Assembly (NCBI GenBank): GCA_021414065.1
Contig: JAIOPE010000146.1
Location: forward strand, 1 to 64,000
DNA length: 64,000 nt
Reading direction: 5' to 3'
Source: Planctomycetota bacterium
GTDB lineage: Bacteria > Planctomycetota > JAJSAM01 > JAJVHW01
Below are positions 35,180 through 44,658 of the stretch, piece by piece; position 1 is the first letter of the stretch, and each line of letters opens with the position of its first letter. The notes under the pieces were generated by a model. That model was not told where the DNA came from and made no database searches. It worked only from the letters and a program-made list of their open reading frames with translations. The translations under genes were made by a program, and so were the position numbers.

Positions 35180-36616
35180 ATGAGTACACGTCACGTCGGT
35201 CGGGTCGGTCTGCTCGTCATCGCTTCGTTTTTCGCGGTGTCCCTCGACGGTGCCTCGTCGGGCGCCTCGGCGCAGGAGAATCCCCCGCTCCCGCCCGGCC
35301 TGCCGCCCGGTTTCCCCCCGATCCCCGGCGGGAAGCCCGGCGCCGAAACGAAGTCCGATCGTCCGGAGCCGAAGGACGTGACCGTCACCACGGCGGACGG
35401 GATGCATCTCGCAGCGACGTTCTGGGCCGCGAAGGAAACGAGCGGTGCGGGCGTCGTGCTCGTGCACATGTTCGGCAGCGATCGCAAGGCGTGGGGCCCC
35501 GTCGTGAAGCACTTCGGCGCGCGCGGGATCTCGGTGCTCGCAATCGACCTGCGCGGCCACGGCGGAAGCGCGAAACAAGGGAAGGTGGACCTCGCCCCGC
35601 GCGTGCAGAAGCGCGACGTGAAGCTCTTCGCCGAGATGCACAAGGACGCGTTCGCCGCGGTGCAGTGGCTTGCGAAGGACGGCAAGTGCGACCCGAAGCG
35701 GATCGCGCTCGTCGGCGCGAGCGTCGGGTGCTCCATCGCGATCGACACGGCGCGGCAGCATCCGGCGGACGTCGCCGCGGTGCTCTGCATGTCCCCCGGC
35801 GCGAACTACCTGGGCCTCGATTCCCTCACGCACCTGAAGACGTTCCCCGCAACGGTGCCGCTGACGCTGCTCGTCCACCGGTCCGAGATCGAGGCCGGTG
35901 CTCAGAAACTCGCAGACGCCCGGCCCGGCACGCGTCTCGTCATCTACGACGACGCGGCGCCGAGCGACGCGGCGACGGACAAGACGTGGGCCCACGGCAC
36001 GAAGATGTTGGGCCGCCTTCCGATCGTCGAGCAGACGATCGCGAGCTTCGTCGCCGCAAAGACGGGGTCGAAGACCGAAGACGTCGTGCTCGACGGCATC
36101 GTCGAGCAGGGCGAAGGCGCCGAGCCGTGGGACCAGGCGGTGGACGTCGCGAAGCCCGGAAGCGAGGGCGCCGTGCGCGCGTTCCGCGTCGGACGCCGCG
36201 TTCTCTTCGGCGGCACCGCCCCGGCCGACTTCGGCGGACTCAGGTTCGAGGTCCAGTCGGGTTCGGTGCAGGCCGACAGCAGCGCGCCGTTCCCGATGTC
36301 GGGCCCGCCGCAGGTGGTCGGCGTGGACCTGAAGCTCGGCCGATGGGCGTGGACTTGGGGCGGCATGGGCTCGGTGCCGGACTTTCTCGGCCCCGCCAAC
36401 GCGCCGCTGTTCGGGAAGACGCAGCCCCTCCTGCGCGTCGTGAACGCCGGCGACACACTCACGTTCGAAGGCGAGTGGTTCGTGCCTGCGTTGGGCGACG
36501 AGGCGACGAACCAGGTGCGCCTGGTCGTTATCTTCGACCGCGAACTCCACGGCGGCCCGAACAACGGCGCAATGGACGCGAACCCGCAGTACTCGGTGGA
36601 ACTCCCGTCGAGGTGA
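35180..36616 (+). CDS. Secreted alpha/beta hydrolase (dienelactone-hydrolase-like) with C-terminal beta domain
   Basis: A 478-residue protein with a signal peptide (ending ASA, about 30) and a Pro-rich linker. The alpha/beta hydrolase domain (about 65-290) shows VVLVHMFGSDRKAW, DLRGHGGS, the nucleophile elbow GASVG with Ser, and a late AHG histidine. The last 150 residues form a separate beta-rich domain (VVGVDLKLGRWAWTWGGMG). ATG 35180 puts the signal peptide at the N terminus; an upstream ATG at 35138 is possible but less likely. Substrate unknown; esterase or peptidase activity is expected from the family. Confidence 0.78.
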   Translation: MSTRHVGRVGLLVIASFFAVSLDGASSGASAQENPPLPPGLPPGFPPIPGGKPGAETKSDRPEPKDVTVTTADGMHLAATFWAAKETSGAGVVLVHMFGSDRKAWGPVVKHFGARGISVLAIDLRGHGGSAKQGKVDLAPRVQKRDVKLFAEMHKDAFAAVQWLAKDGKCDPKRIALVGASVGCSIAIDTARQHPADVAAVLCMSPGANYLGLDSLTHLKTFPATVPLTLLVHRSEIEAGAQKLADARPGTRLVIYDDAAPSDAATDKTWAHGTKMLGRLPIVEQTIASFVAAKTGSKTEDVVLDGIVEQGEGAEPWDQAVDVAKPGSEGAVRAFRVGRRVLFGGTAPADFGGLRFEVQSGSVQADSSAPFPMSGPPQVVGVDLKLGRWAWTWGGMGSVPDFLGPANAPLFGKTQPLLRVVNAGDTLTFEGEWFVPALGDEATNQVRLVVIFDRELHGGPNNGAMDANPQYSVELPSR

Positions 36617-36710
36617 GTTGCGGGGCAGTGGCGGCACTCCGGGCGCCCCGAGAACTCTGCGCGGACCGGGCCACTCGCCGCACGGAGTAGTATGCGCTCC
36701 GGAGGCCGCC

Positions 36711-38705
36711 ATGCGCCGTTCGTGGAATCCGATCATCAGCGTCGTCGCGACTCTCGTCGTCGGCGCCGGATGCGCCGTCTTCGGTTTCCTCGTGGGCGTG
36801 ACGGTCGGTGCGGAGCCGGGTCAGCCGGGAGACACCGCCCGCCCCGCCGCTGGCGAAGCTCTCCCGAGTCTCGGCGCAGCGGATCGGTCCCAGCGGACCG
36901 ACGAGCAAACTGCGCGTGCGAACGCCGCTGCGAATTCGACGTCGACCGCCGAACCCGCACGCTCGCGCGGCGCGGCCGGAGGTCCAGCGAAACCGCCGGT
37001 GGATGCGCGTGCGCCGGTCGTCGTGGACACGGCAGCAATCGCCGCGATCCTCGGGAAGCGCGTCGGTGCAGACGTTTCGGCTGAGCGCCTCGCGCAGGCG
37101 GAGAGTCGCGCGCGATCGATCAGGGAGAACTCCCTTCGGACGGCGGACTCGGCCGAGTCCGCGGCCGCGTGGCAGGTCGCCTCGGAGATCGAGAAGGAGC
37201 GTGCGTTCACGGCCGACGCTGCGCGCGGCGGCACGCTCGACATGCTCCGGAAGCTCGATGCGTCACCGGTGCGAGCGTTCGATCTCGTCGGCTCACGATC
37301 ACGGTTCGACGAGCGGTTCGTCCGCCATGCGCAGGGCTCGGTCACAGACGGCTCGGCACCGCTTGTCCCGCCGAACACAGTCCGTCCACCGCTGACGGAC
37401 GGCGCGATCGTCCGGTTCCCCGGCGGGCTCCACACCTGGCGCGCGTCGTCGCTCGGGCGCGACGGCGAGTTCCCGAAGGACGTAGTCTTCGAGGGCGCCG
37501 GGATGGACCTCACGATGGTCCGGCTCGAGGGGTTTCGGCCGAGCGCTGCCGTGGACGTGCTCACGTTCCGCGACCTCACGATCGACTGCGGCGGCAGCGC
37601 TCTGATCGACGCCCGGACCGAGCCGGTCGTGCTCCTCCTCGAGCGCTGCCGCGTGATCGGGTTCGACGGCGACGAGATGCTCTCGGTCGCGAAGGGCGCG
37701 TTCCATGCGATCGACTCTCGGTTCGAAGCCGGCTGGGAGGCGCCGCCGGGCCACGGCACGCTCTTCGACGTGAGCAGCGTCCTCGCGCGATTTGACCGCT
37801 GCACGTTCGCGGGCCCATTCAAGAGCGTGTTCGACGACGAGCGCGGGGCGACCTACGTCTTCGCCGACTGTCGCTTCGAGTCGATGGCGAGGGGATTCGC
37901 CAAGGTCGCCGCGGCGCCGCCTGAGTGCGCCCGGTTCGAGCGCTGCACAGTGACCGAGATCGAGACGGACGACAGTTCACACGCGTTCGACGTGACGAGC
38001 CTGTTCCCGATCCTCTTCGCAGAACCGCCAGCGTCCACCGTCGTCTCCGGCGTCGGCGGCGGCGTCGTGCCGACGGATGTGCTCGCACTGACGGTCGTGT
38101 TCCCGGCAGGGGCGCACAAGCTCGGATTGAGCATCGCGAGGTTCCAAGGCGACCTCGTGATCACGGGCCAGGGCCGCGACACAACGCTGGTCCGGGTCGA
38201 TTCGTCGTTGAACGCGCGCCGGGTGTTCTGGCGCGATGTCGCGATCGACGGCGAGGGATCGGACCCGTGCCCCTCGCGCACGGCGTACATCTCGTTCGAG
38301 CGCTGTCGCTTCGTCGCCTACGACACGGGTTCCGGCGGTTCTACCGCGGTGGACTTCCGGAGCGACGGGGCGGTGCGGCTCGTCGATTGCCGGTTCGACG
38401 CGGGTTACGGCCGATCGCCCACCCACGGTACCGCGCTCTCGGTCTCCCGCGCCCCGACGCGGGCCGATCGTTGCGTCTTCGCGATGCAGGGCGGAGTGGC
38501 CGTCGATGGCAGCTCGAACGTCGTCCTGGCCGACTGCACCATCTCCGGCATCGACGCGACGCGGGCCGCGTGGCTCCGCTCCGAGAAGTCCGGAGTGGTT
38601 CTCCTCCGAACCTCGATCGAAGTCGCCCCGCCGGACGCAACAAGGGGCCTGAAGCCACGGCCGCTCTCGGAGATCAACGCATCGTGGGGCGACGGCCGCC
38701 GCTGA
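36711..38705 (+). CDS. Membrane-anchored parallel beta-helix protein
   Basis: The 664-residue protein has an N-terminal membrane anchor (residues 9-33), a Pro/Ala/Gly-rich linker, a helical region (about 100-190) and then a right-handed beta-helix. Many short repeats of the form VVFEGAGMDLTMVRLEG, LTFRDLTIDCGGSALID, FADCRFESMARG and ISFERCRFVAYDTG are seen. Proteins of this fold are often polysaccharide lyases or adhesins; I see no catalytic triad that can be trusted. ATG 36711 has GGAGG five bases upstream. Confidence 0.75.
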   Translation: MRRSWNPIISVVATLVVGAGCAVFGFLVGVTVGAEPGQPGDTARPAAGEALPSLGAADRSQRTDEQTARANAAANSTSTAEPARSRGAAGGPAKPPVDARAPVVVDTAAIAAILGKRVGADVSAERLAQAESRARSIRENSLRTADSAESAAAWQVASEIEKERAFTADAARGGTLDMLRKLDASPVRAFDLVGSRSRFDERFVRHAQGSVTDGSAPLVPPNTVRPPLTDGAIVRFPGGLHTWRASSLGRDGEFPKDVVFEGAGMDLTMVRLEGFRPSAAVDVLTFRDLTIDCGGSALIDARTEPVVLLLERCRVIGFDGDEMLSVAKGAFHAIDSRFEAGWEAPPGHGTLFDVSSVLARFDRCTFAGPFKSVFDDERGATYVFADCRFESMARGFAKVAAAPPECARFERCTVTEIETDDSSHAFDVTSLFPILFAEPPASTVVSGVGGGVVPTDVLALTVVFPAGAHKLGLSIARFQGDLVITGQGRDTTLVRVDSSLNARRVFWRDVAIDGEGSDPCPSRTAYISFERCRFVAYDTGSGGSTAVDFRSDGAVRLVDCRFDAGYGRSPTHGTALSVSRAPTRADRCVFAMQGGVAVDGSSNVVLADCTISGIDATRAAWLRSEKSGVVLLRTSIEVAPPDATRGLKPRPLSEINASWGDGRR

Positions 38706-38776
38706 CCGCGGTGGAACGCTACTGGGGTCACGGACGCGCTCCCGTCGCCGACCTAGATTCGACTCGTTCCGCGCGC

Positions 38777-38818
38777 CGTTGATGTCGTTCCGCTGACGTC
38801 GCACCGTTGACGTCGCTC
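38777..38818. repeat. Three 14-bp tandem repeats upstream of the zinc-ribbon gene
   Basis: CGTTGATGTCGTTC, CGCTGACGTCGCAC and CGTTGACGTCGCTC follow one another without gap, 32 bases before the start at 38850. Each contains a GACGTC-like palindromic core. They could be binding sites for a regulator of the 38850-43615 genes or just a local duplication. Confidence 0.45.
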
Positions 38819-38849
38819 CGTTTCGCGCGCGGCGAAGGAGTCGCGCGGC

Positions 38850-39725
38850 ATGAACGCACCCCGCTGGCAACCGTGTCCCCGCTGCGGCGGGCGCGTCCCC
38901 GTCGAGAGCCGGTTCTGCAATGCGTGCGGCAGCTCAGTCCAGGCGCCGCTGCGCGCCGCGCGGTTCTGCACGGGGTGCGGCGGCGGACTCGCCGCCGACG
39001 CCAAGTTCTGCAACGGTTGCGGCGCGACAGCGGCCGTTGTCGAGACGCCCCACGTCCACTGCACGCAGTGCGGAACCGACATGCCGACGGGGACTCGGTT
39101 CTGCACGAGTTGCGGAGCAGACTGCGCCGCGACGACTGCACAGCCTGCGGCTGTGTGTGTGCCGGTGGTCGTGCCTCAGCCGGTGCCTCAGCCGGTGATT
39201 CCGCCTGTGCCTCAACGGGCGGCAGCGTCCCAACGCGCCCCCGCACCACCACCGCTCGTCCCGATCGCGACGCCTACTCCGCCGCCGCGTCCCAGCGTTC
39301 CCGCGCCGACACCAACACCGGGCCCCGCGAAGTCGCGAGGGTTCGGCCGGATCGCGGCGGCCGCAGCCGTCGTTGTCGTTCTCGGCGCTGCGGGCACCTG
39401 GTTCGCTTTGCGTGACAACGGCACCGGTGCGACGGACCCTCGCGCCGACAGTTCCGACGAGAGTGCCGACGACAACGCGGCCGCGAACCCTCGGGAACCC
39501 GCGGCGACGGAGCGTCCCCGAAGCGCGGGCGGATCGTCGTCGGGCACCACGTCGAGGGCGTCCGGCGGAGGCGCCGCGTCGACCGCCGGTCCGCGGAAGG
39601 CCCCGCCGGGAACGAAGGGAGTCGGCAGCCTGAAGCCAACCGAGCCGCCACTTGTCGTTGTGAAGGACGCAACCACGCTCGAGATCGAGCAACTCATCGA
39701 CGAACTCATGAAGGAGCAGCCATGA
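38850..39725 (+). CDS. Triple zinc-ribbon, single-pass membrane protein
   Basis: The 291-residue protein begins with CPRCGG...CNACGSS, CTGCGG...CNGCGAT and CTQCGT...CTSCGAD, three paired zinc ribbons within 85 residues. A Pro-rich linker, one transmembrane helix (about 163-185), a low-complexity Ser/Ala/Pro tail and a short acidic C terminus follow. ATG 38850 has GAAGGAG upstream. The last four bases overlap the start of giant protein B (ATGA), so both are translated from one message. The layout matches the ribbon proteins at 22436 and 23735 that travel with giant protein A. Confidence 0.8.
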   Translation: MNAPRWQPCPRCGGRVPVESRFCNACGSSVQAPLRAARFCTGCGGGLAADAKFCNGCGATAAVVETPHVHCTQCGTDMPTGTRFCTSCGADCAATTAQPAAVCVPVVVPQPVPQPVIPPVPQRAAASQRAPAPPPLVPIATPTPPPRPSVPAPTPTPGPAKSRGFGRIAAAAAVVVVLGAAGTWFALRDNGTGATDPRADSSDESADDNAAANPREPAATERPRSAGGSSSGTTSRASGGGAASTAGPRKAPPGTKGVGSLKPTEPPLVVVKDATTLEIEQLIDELMKEQP

Positions 39726-42700
39726 CGCGCACGCACGGCCGGCTCGCCCGGTTCCTGTCGCTCGCCACGATGGCTACCTTGCTCCTGGCGGCGCCCACCA
39801 CGCGCACCGCGACGCCTCAGGACGACGACGCCGTCGAGATCCGCACGGTGTTCGACATCATGGGCGACTTCGAGAAACAGAAGCTCCTCTGGCGGAAGGA
39901 GTGGATGACCGAAGACGCGGACCGGAAGACCGACGCCGCGGAGATCGCGTTGAAGGTCGCGACCGAGAAGGGACTCGACCGGAAACTCTTGAAGCGCCAG
40001 TTCGACACCGCGTCGAAGGAGCGACGCGCGACCGGCGTGAAGAACCTCGATGTCGGTCGCCACCAACTCACGAAGTGGATCCTGGCCGAAGCGTACAAGG
40101 AGACGAACGCCCGTCTGAAGGCCGATGGTCTGACGCCGCTCGAGCGCACGACAACCGTGAACAGCGGCGGCACCGGCGACTTCACCCGCGACGTGGATGT
40201 GACTGTGTTCGCGGGCGACGAGGTCCGCGAGCGCACGTTCTTCGAGGCGATCCGGGACATCGCGCGGAAGCAGGGGCTCACGGTCGAGACCGGAGCCGAC
40301 GACTCCGTCAAGTCCGGGATCAACATCCCCGAGATCGAAGTCGCGTTCCACCGCGGCAACAACGACCTGCCGGACCCTCGGTACACGACCGACGTGCAGC
40401 GGTTCGCGCTCGACTACCGAAAGGCGATCGAGGGCCAGTCGAGGAACCCCGAAGCGTACTTCGGCTACGGGTTCGAGATGGAGGTGCAGGGCCGCCGGTA
40501 TCTCAGTTTCAAGCCGGGCCAGACGCTCCTCCAGACGTTCGAGATGGAGGGCGGCAAGCTCAAGTACCGGGCGCAGGTCGCATCCTGCAACAAGGAGGTC
40601 CGCGCGGTCATCCGCGGCGCCGTCGGGCAGCGGTACCGCCGCGCGCAGAACTGCGTCCACGCGGTGAACGACTACCTCCAGGCCTACCGGCACGAACTCC
40701 ACACCGGCGGCGACCCGACGAAGGGCGCGCTGAAGTACGCGGGCCGCGCGATCGAGTCGCTCTGCGAGTACCACGGGTTCAAGAACTGGGCGGAGCTCCG
40801 CATCGAGGACCGCGTCCAGCTCCTCGCGCGGATCTTCCCGCCGGGATACCTCGACACCCCCGGCGCCCGCCGCCGCCTCGAGTACATGTCGGAGGGCGTG
40901 GACTACGCCTACGCGGTGTTCCAAGGCAAGTCGGCGCCGAAGTCGTTCGCGGGGAAGCCCATGCGCCCCGAGGGCACGGCCACGCTCGCGCTCCTGTTCC
41001 TCCGCAAGGCGTCGGCGTCGATGGTCGGCGCGGTCGCGCAGGAGATGCTCGACCCGCCGGACCTGAGCGCGCGGTTCCTGGCCGAGGTGAATCAGCACGA
41101 CAGCAAGTGGCAGGAGATGTCTCCGGACGAACGCGAGGCGCACGCGAAGCAGCGCTGCGAGAACTACAAGCAGTGCGTCTCGATCGCGGCGATGGAGAAC
41201 CTGCTCGCCACCGTCGAGCAACTGCATGTCCTCGACCTGCCCGAGTTCGACCCGAAGGGCCAGAAAGCCGGCACGAACGCGATCAAGGAGATGCTGAACG
41301 GCGCGGACCCGAAGCTGAAGCCCATCCTCCAGATCGCGATCGACCACGCGGCGGCGTCGGTCCGCCTGCAGAACGCGAAGACTGCCGACGAACGTGCGCG
41401 CGCGTCCGCCGACCTCGCTGCCGCGCGCACGCGGATGGAAGAGCACACGCGGAAGCCGTCGCCCGGGCGGCAGATCGAGGATGCCGCGGCGGCCGTCGGC
41501 GCGGCCGACTACGTCAAGCGAAAGAAGGCGGGCGGCGCCGTCGCCGGGACCGATCCGCCCGACGAGACGCGCAAGCGGATGCAGAAGTTCGCGGAGGACG
41601 CGCTCTACGAGGACGAAGCGGTCGGCATCCGCGCGGAGATCGGGAAGCTCGGCGTCAAGGGCTACGTGAAGAAGCGGATGGCCGAAGAGGTGTTCCAACT
41701 CGGCAACGTGGTGGACGCGCTCCAGTTGATCGAGATGTACCAGGGCGGCGCGTCCGCGGCGGACTACACCTGGTTCGCGACGACGAACGTCCTCTCGCGC
41801 TGCTACTGGGGCATCGGGTTCGCGATCCAGGCGGTGCAGGTCAAGAACGAGGAGGACCTGAAGGCGCTCGGCAAGAACGTCGTCTTCGACGCGTTCTCTC
41901 GCGTGATCCCCGGCATGGCGCAGGCGAGGATCATCTTCGACATCGAGCGCGGCCTGGTGATGGTCACGTTCGGCCACATGATCAACGTGGTGAACGCGGA
42001 TCTGATCGACGCGCTCTACACCGGCGAGGCCGGCCGCGTGAACGCCGGCACGGCGGGCAAGGTCGCCGGGCAGATCCGCGACACCGGCGTGTGCGTGCTC
42101 GACGGCAAGTGGGTGATCCAGGCGCCCGACAAGAAGGGCGTGCTGCAAGTCGTCGTGGATCAGCCCGCGCTCTATCAGGGTCTGTTCGCCGAGTGGTTCG
42201 GTCCGCAGGTCCGCTTCGACGAGATCAACACTCGTTCGCCGCTCGGTGGCGACAAGGGAACCCTGCTCGCCGCGCACGACCGCCTCGCGAAGGCGATCCT
42301 CGCGATGGGCACCGACAAGGAGTCGTCGTGGTTCGGGAAGCCCACAAACTACGTGGACCCGAACAACGTGAACACGGCGGCCGAGGCATTCGCCGCGGCG
42401 ATCGCGCCCCACTGCCGGAAGAAGACCGACGCCGTGCTCGACGAACTCGCGCCACGTCAGTACTTCTCCAACGGGAAGGACATGATCGCCGAGGGCCTCC
42501 ACCAACGGCTCATGTCCGACGTCGTCGGCGGCATGGTCGCGACGTGGCAGACGCAGCGCGTCGAGCAGATGTTCGCGCGGCGCGAGGTGGACTACGCGGC
42601 GAAGGTCGGCGACATCTCCGCCCTCGGGAAGGCCCTCGCCGACGCCGCCGACGTCGAGATGCCGAAGTTCGACGTGGAACTGATCGGACTCGATCCGAAG

Positions 42701-43615
42701 AAGACGAACTGGGCGCCCGGATCCATGCCGGTCTCGTGCCGTCTCCGCTACGACCGCCCGCTCCCGGCGTCGCTCGGCCACGTGAAGGTGGACGTCGAGA
42801 CGCTGCCGTTCATCGTGGTGACGGAGGCGACGCCGAACGACGTCACGCGCGTGGTGAAACAGCCCGTCATCTTCCGCATGACTGCGAACGACGGAGCGGG
42901 TCCCGTCGTCGGGGAGCGCAGGGTCGAGTTCACGGTGAGCGTGCTGCCGTCGGCCGAGCAGATCATCCGCAAGGCGAACACGTTCAGCTTCCGCGTCGGG
43001 GGCAAGGGCAAGTCCGTACGCGTCGGCGGATGGCAACCCGGCGAGGTGGCGACGACCCCGAGCGTCGAGATCGCTTGGTCCCGGCACGAACCTGCGGCGG
43101 GAGTCCAGTGGTCCGGGAACGCGTTCACGGTGGACGTGAAGTCCTCGAAGGGCTCCGGAACGCCGGATTCGCCGCTGATCACGCGCAGCGTGAAGGCCAA
43201 GGGCACCTACGACCCCGTGATGGGCATCGTCTCGTTCGAGGCCGATTCCGTGGACTCGGAGAGTACTGCCGAGGAGGACTACCGGAACTCCAAGGTCGAG
43301 ACGAAGCACCTCTCCGCCGTGGACGTGCCCGTGGACCAGGTCTGGGGCGCGTCGATGATCCCCATCGGCGCCGACGAGAACTGGGACCCGTACGTGAACG
43401 GCTACACGCGGACGCACGACTCCCGCGCGGTGAAGCGCCACCGGATCGTCGGGACCTGGCACACCATCACGCGCGGCTGGTCGAAGTCGTCCGGCGAGAA
43501 CGTGAGTGAGTCCACCGACACGATCCTCGGCCCCACGGGCGACACGTCCCAGCCCGCATCAGCGTCGTTCACCTTCGGAACGCCGCGCCGCACCTTCCCG
43601 GCGGGAGCGAAGTGA
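39722..43615 (+). CDS. Giant secreted protein B, unknown function
   Basis: The 1297-residue protein has a signal peptide (about 1-30). A mixed alpha/beta domain (about 95-330) contains NSGGTGDFTRDVDVTVFAGD, resembling the hG[GS]...DhDh pattern of the nucleotidyltransferase superfamily. A long helical part follows (330-990, with basic/acidic coiled stretches), and the C-terminal 300 residues are beta-rich (DVELIGLDPKKTNWAPGSMP, then VEFTVSVLP). The nucleotidyltransferase resemblance is only a short motif and would be unusual outside the cytoplasm. It overlaps the zinc-ribbon gene by 4 bases, with GAAGGAGCAG as ribosome site. A gene for a thioredoxin-like protein lies 117 bases downstream. Confidence 0.65.
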   Translation: MTRTHGRLARFLSLATMATLLLAAPTTRTATPQDDDAVEIRTVFDIMGDFEKQKLLWRKEWMTEDADRKTDAAEIALKVATEKGLDRKLLKRQFDTASKERRATGVKNLDVGRHQLTKWILAEAYKETNARLKADGLTPLERTTTVNSGGTGDFTRDVDVTVFAGDEVRERTFFEAIRDIARKQGLTVETGADDSVKSGINIPEIEVAFHRGNNDLPDPRYTTDVQRFALDYRKAIEGQSRNPEAYFGYGFEMEVQGRRYLSFKPGQTLLQTFEMEGGKLKYRAQVASCNKEVRAVIRGAVGQRYRRAQNCVHAVNDYLQAYRHELHTGGDPTKGALKYAGRAIESLCEYHGFKNWAELRIEDRVQLLARIFPPGYLDTPGARRRLEYMSEGVDYAYAVFQGKSAPKSFAGKPMRPEGTATLALLFLRKASASMVGAVAQEMLDPPDLSARFLAEVNQHDSKWQEMSPDEREAHAKQRCENYKQCVSIAAMENLLATVEQLHVLDLPEFDPKGQKAGTNAIKEMLNGADPKLKPILQIAIDHAAASVRLQNAKTADERARASADLAAARTRMEEHTRKPSPGRQIEDAAAAVGAADYVKRKKAGGAVAGTDPPDETRKRMQKFAEDALYEDEAVGIRAEIGKLGVKGYVKKRMAEEVFQLGNVVDALQLIEMYQGGASAADYTWFATTNVLSRCYWGIGFAIQAVQVKNEEDLKALGKNVVFDAFSRVIPGMAQARIIFDIERGLVMVTFGHMINVVNADLIDALYTGEAGRVNAGTAGKVAGQIRDTGVCVLDGKWVIQAPDKKGVLQVVVDQPALYQGLFAEWFGPQVRFDEINTRSPLGGDKGTLLAAHDRLAKAILAMGTDKESSWFGKPTNYVDPNNVNTAAEAFAAAIAPHCRKKTDAVLDELAPRQYFSNGKDMIAEGLHQRLMSDVVGGMVATWQTQRVEQMFARREVDYAAKVGDISALGKALADAADVEMPKFDVELIGLDPKKTNWAPGSMPVSCRLRYDRPLPASLGHVKVDVETLPFIVVTEATPNDVTRVVKQPVIFRMTANDGAGPVVGERRVEFTVSVLPSAEQIIRKANTFSFRVGGKGKSVRVGGWQPGEVATTPSVEIAWSRHEPAAGVQWSGNAFTVDVKSSKGSGTPDSPLITRSVKAKGTYDPVMGIVSFEADSVDSESTAEEDYRNSKVETKHLSAVDVPVDQVWGASMIPIGADENWDPYVNGYTRTHDSRAVKRHRIVGTWHTITRGWSKSSGENVSESTDTILGPTGDTSQPASASFTFGTPRRTFPAGAK

Positions 43616-43732
43616 CGGGACGGGCGCGCCCGCGCCGCCGCGGCAGGTTCCACGGAACCCGGGCGCGGTCCCACCCGTCTCACTCCGGCCGAACGATCTC
43701 GGCGCAGACCTGACCCTCACGGAGGCGACTCG

Positions 43733-44590
43733 ATGCGGAACATCCTCGGACTGACGGTGGTTGCGGTGGCAGTGCTCGGCGCGTGGGCCCTCGCGGGCGA
43801 CGACAAGAAGCCCGGCGCGGGTCACGAAGGCCACGGCGGCGCCGCCGCCGGCCCCGCAGCGGAAGCGGGCGGCGATCCCTGGGCCACCCACCGCGGCAAC
43901 GTGCCGTTCATCCTCGGGTTCGAGAAGGGCATGGCTGCGGTCAAGGACACCGGCAAGCCGCCGATGCTCTTCATCACGACGACGTGGTGCGGGTACTGCA
44001 AGAAGCTCGCGGGCGAGTCGTTCACCGACGACGCCGTCGTGAAGATCCTCGCGAAGTTCACCCCGGTGATCGTGGACGGCGACGTCGAGAAGGACATCTG
44101 CACGAAGTACAAGGCCAACGGCTTCCCGAAGGTCGTGTTCTGCGACGTCAAGGGCGAAGCGGTCAGCGCCGTGGATGGCTACGTCCCGAAGGCCGAGTTC
44201 CAGGCGAAAGCCGAGGACGCGGCGAAGTCGATCAAGTCCGGCAAGCCTTCGAAGGAGTACCAGGCTCTCGTGGACGCGAAGGCCGACCTCGACAAGGCGC
44301 TCGGCTCCGCGAAGTCGAACGTGAAGGCCGCCCTGCAGGCCATCACGAAGATCGAGAAACTCGGCCGGCCGGGCGAGATCGCCGACGCCGCGAAGGTCGC
44401 GAAGGACAAGCTCCTCGCAGCCGGCCAGGCGAAGCTCGACGAGGCCCGCAAGTCGTTCGAGGCAGGCGAGAAGGACGCCGCACGCAAGGCCGCAACGTCC
44501 CTCGCGTCGGAGTACGCGGGCACCGACCTCGCCGACGCCGCGAAGAAGCTCGTGGCCGAAATCGGCCCGGCAGCGCCCCCGGCGAAGTAG
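43733..44590 (+). CDS. Secreted thioredoxin-like protein with helical tail
   Basis: The 285-residue protein has a signal peptide (about 1-21), a His/Gly-rich linker and a thioredoxin fold (about 60-160) with active site WCGYC (TTTWCGYCKKL) and a cis-Pro region GFPKVVF. The last 120 residues are Lys/Ala-rich helices. WCxYC sites are typical of DUF255/SoxW-like thiol reductases that act on envelope proteins. ATG 43733 follows GGAGG. The stop is followed by a good terminator at 44609. Confidence 0.82.
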   Translation: MRNILGLTVVAVAVLGAWALAGDDKKPGAGHEGHGGAAAGPAAEAGGDPWATHRGNVPFILGFEKGMAAVKDTGKPPMLFITTTWCGYCKKLAGESFTDDAVVKILAKFTPVIVDGDVEKDICTKYKANGFPKVVFCDVKGEAVSAVDGYVPKAEFQAKAEDAAKSIKSGKPSKEYQALVDAKADLDKALGSAKSNVKAALQAITKIEKLGRPGEIADAAKVAKDKLLAAGQAKLDEARKSFEAGEKDAARKAATSLASEYAGTDLADAAKKLVAEIGPAAPPAK

Positions 44591-44608
44591 CCGCAGGACC
44601 GACGACGG

Positions 44609-44638
44609 ACGGCCGTCTCCGCACGCGGAGGCGGCCGT
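44609..44638 (+). terminator. Rho-independent terminator after the thioredoxin-like gene
   Basis: A 13-bp stem (ACGGCCGTCTCCG with one G-T pair to CGGAGGCGGCCGT), 4-base loop CACG, then TTTCG. It lies 18 bases past the stop at 44590. Confidence 0.8.
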
Positions 44639-44658
44639 TTCGATTCCCGGGGCCGCGC

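Noticed and set aside
39212-43462. A 1416-residue minus-strand frame opposite giant protein B
   Set aside because: It is the antisense shadow of a frame with signal peptide, ribosome site and gene overlap on the plus strand; its composition (His/Arg/Val/Leu) is typical of such shadows.
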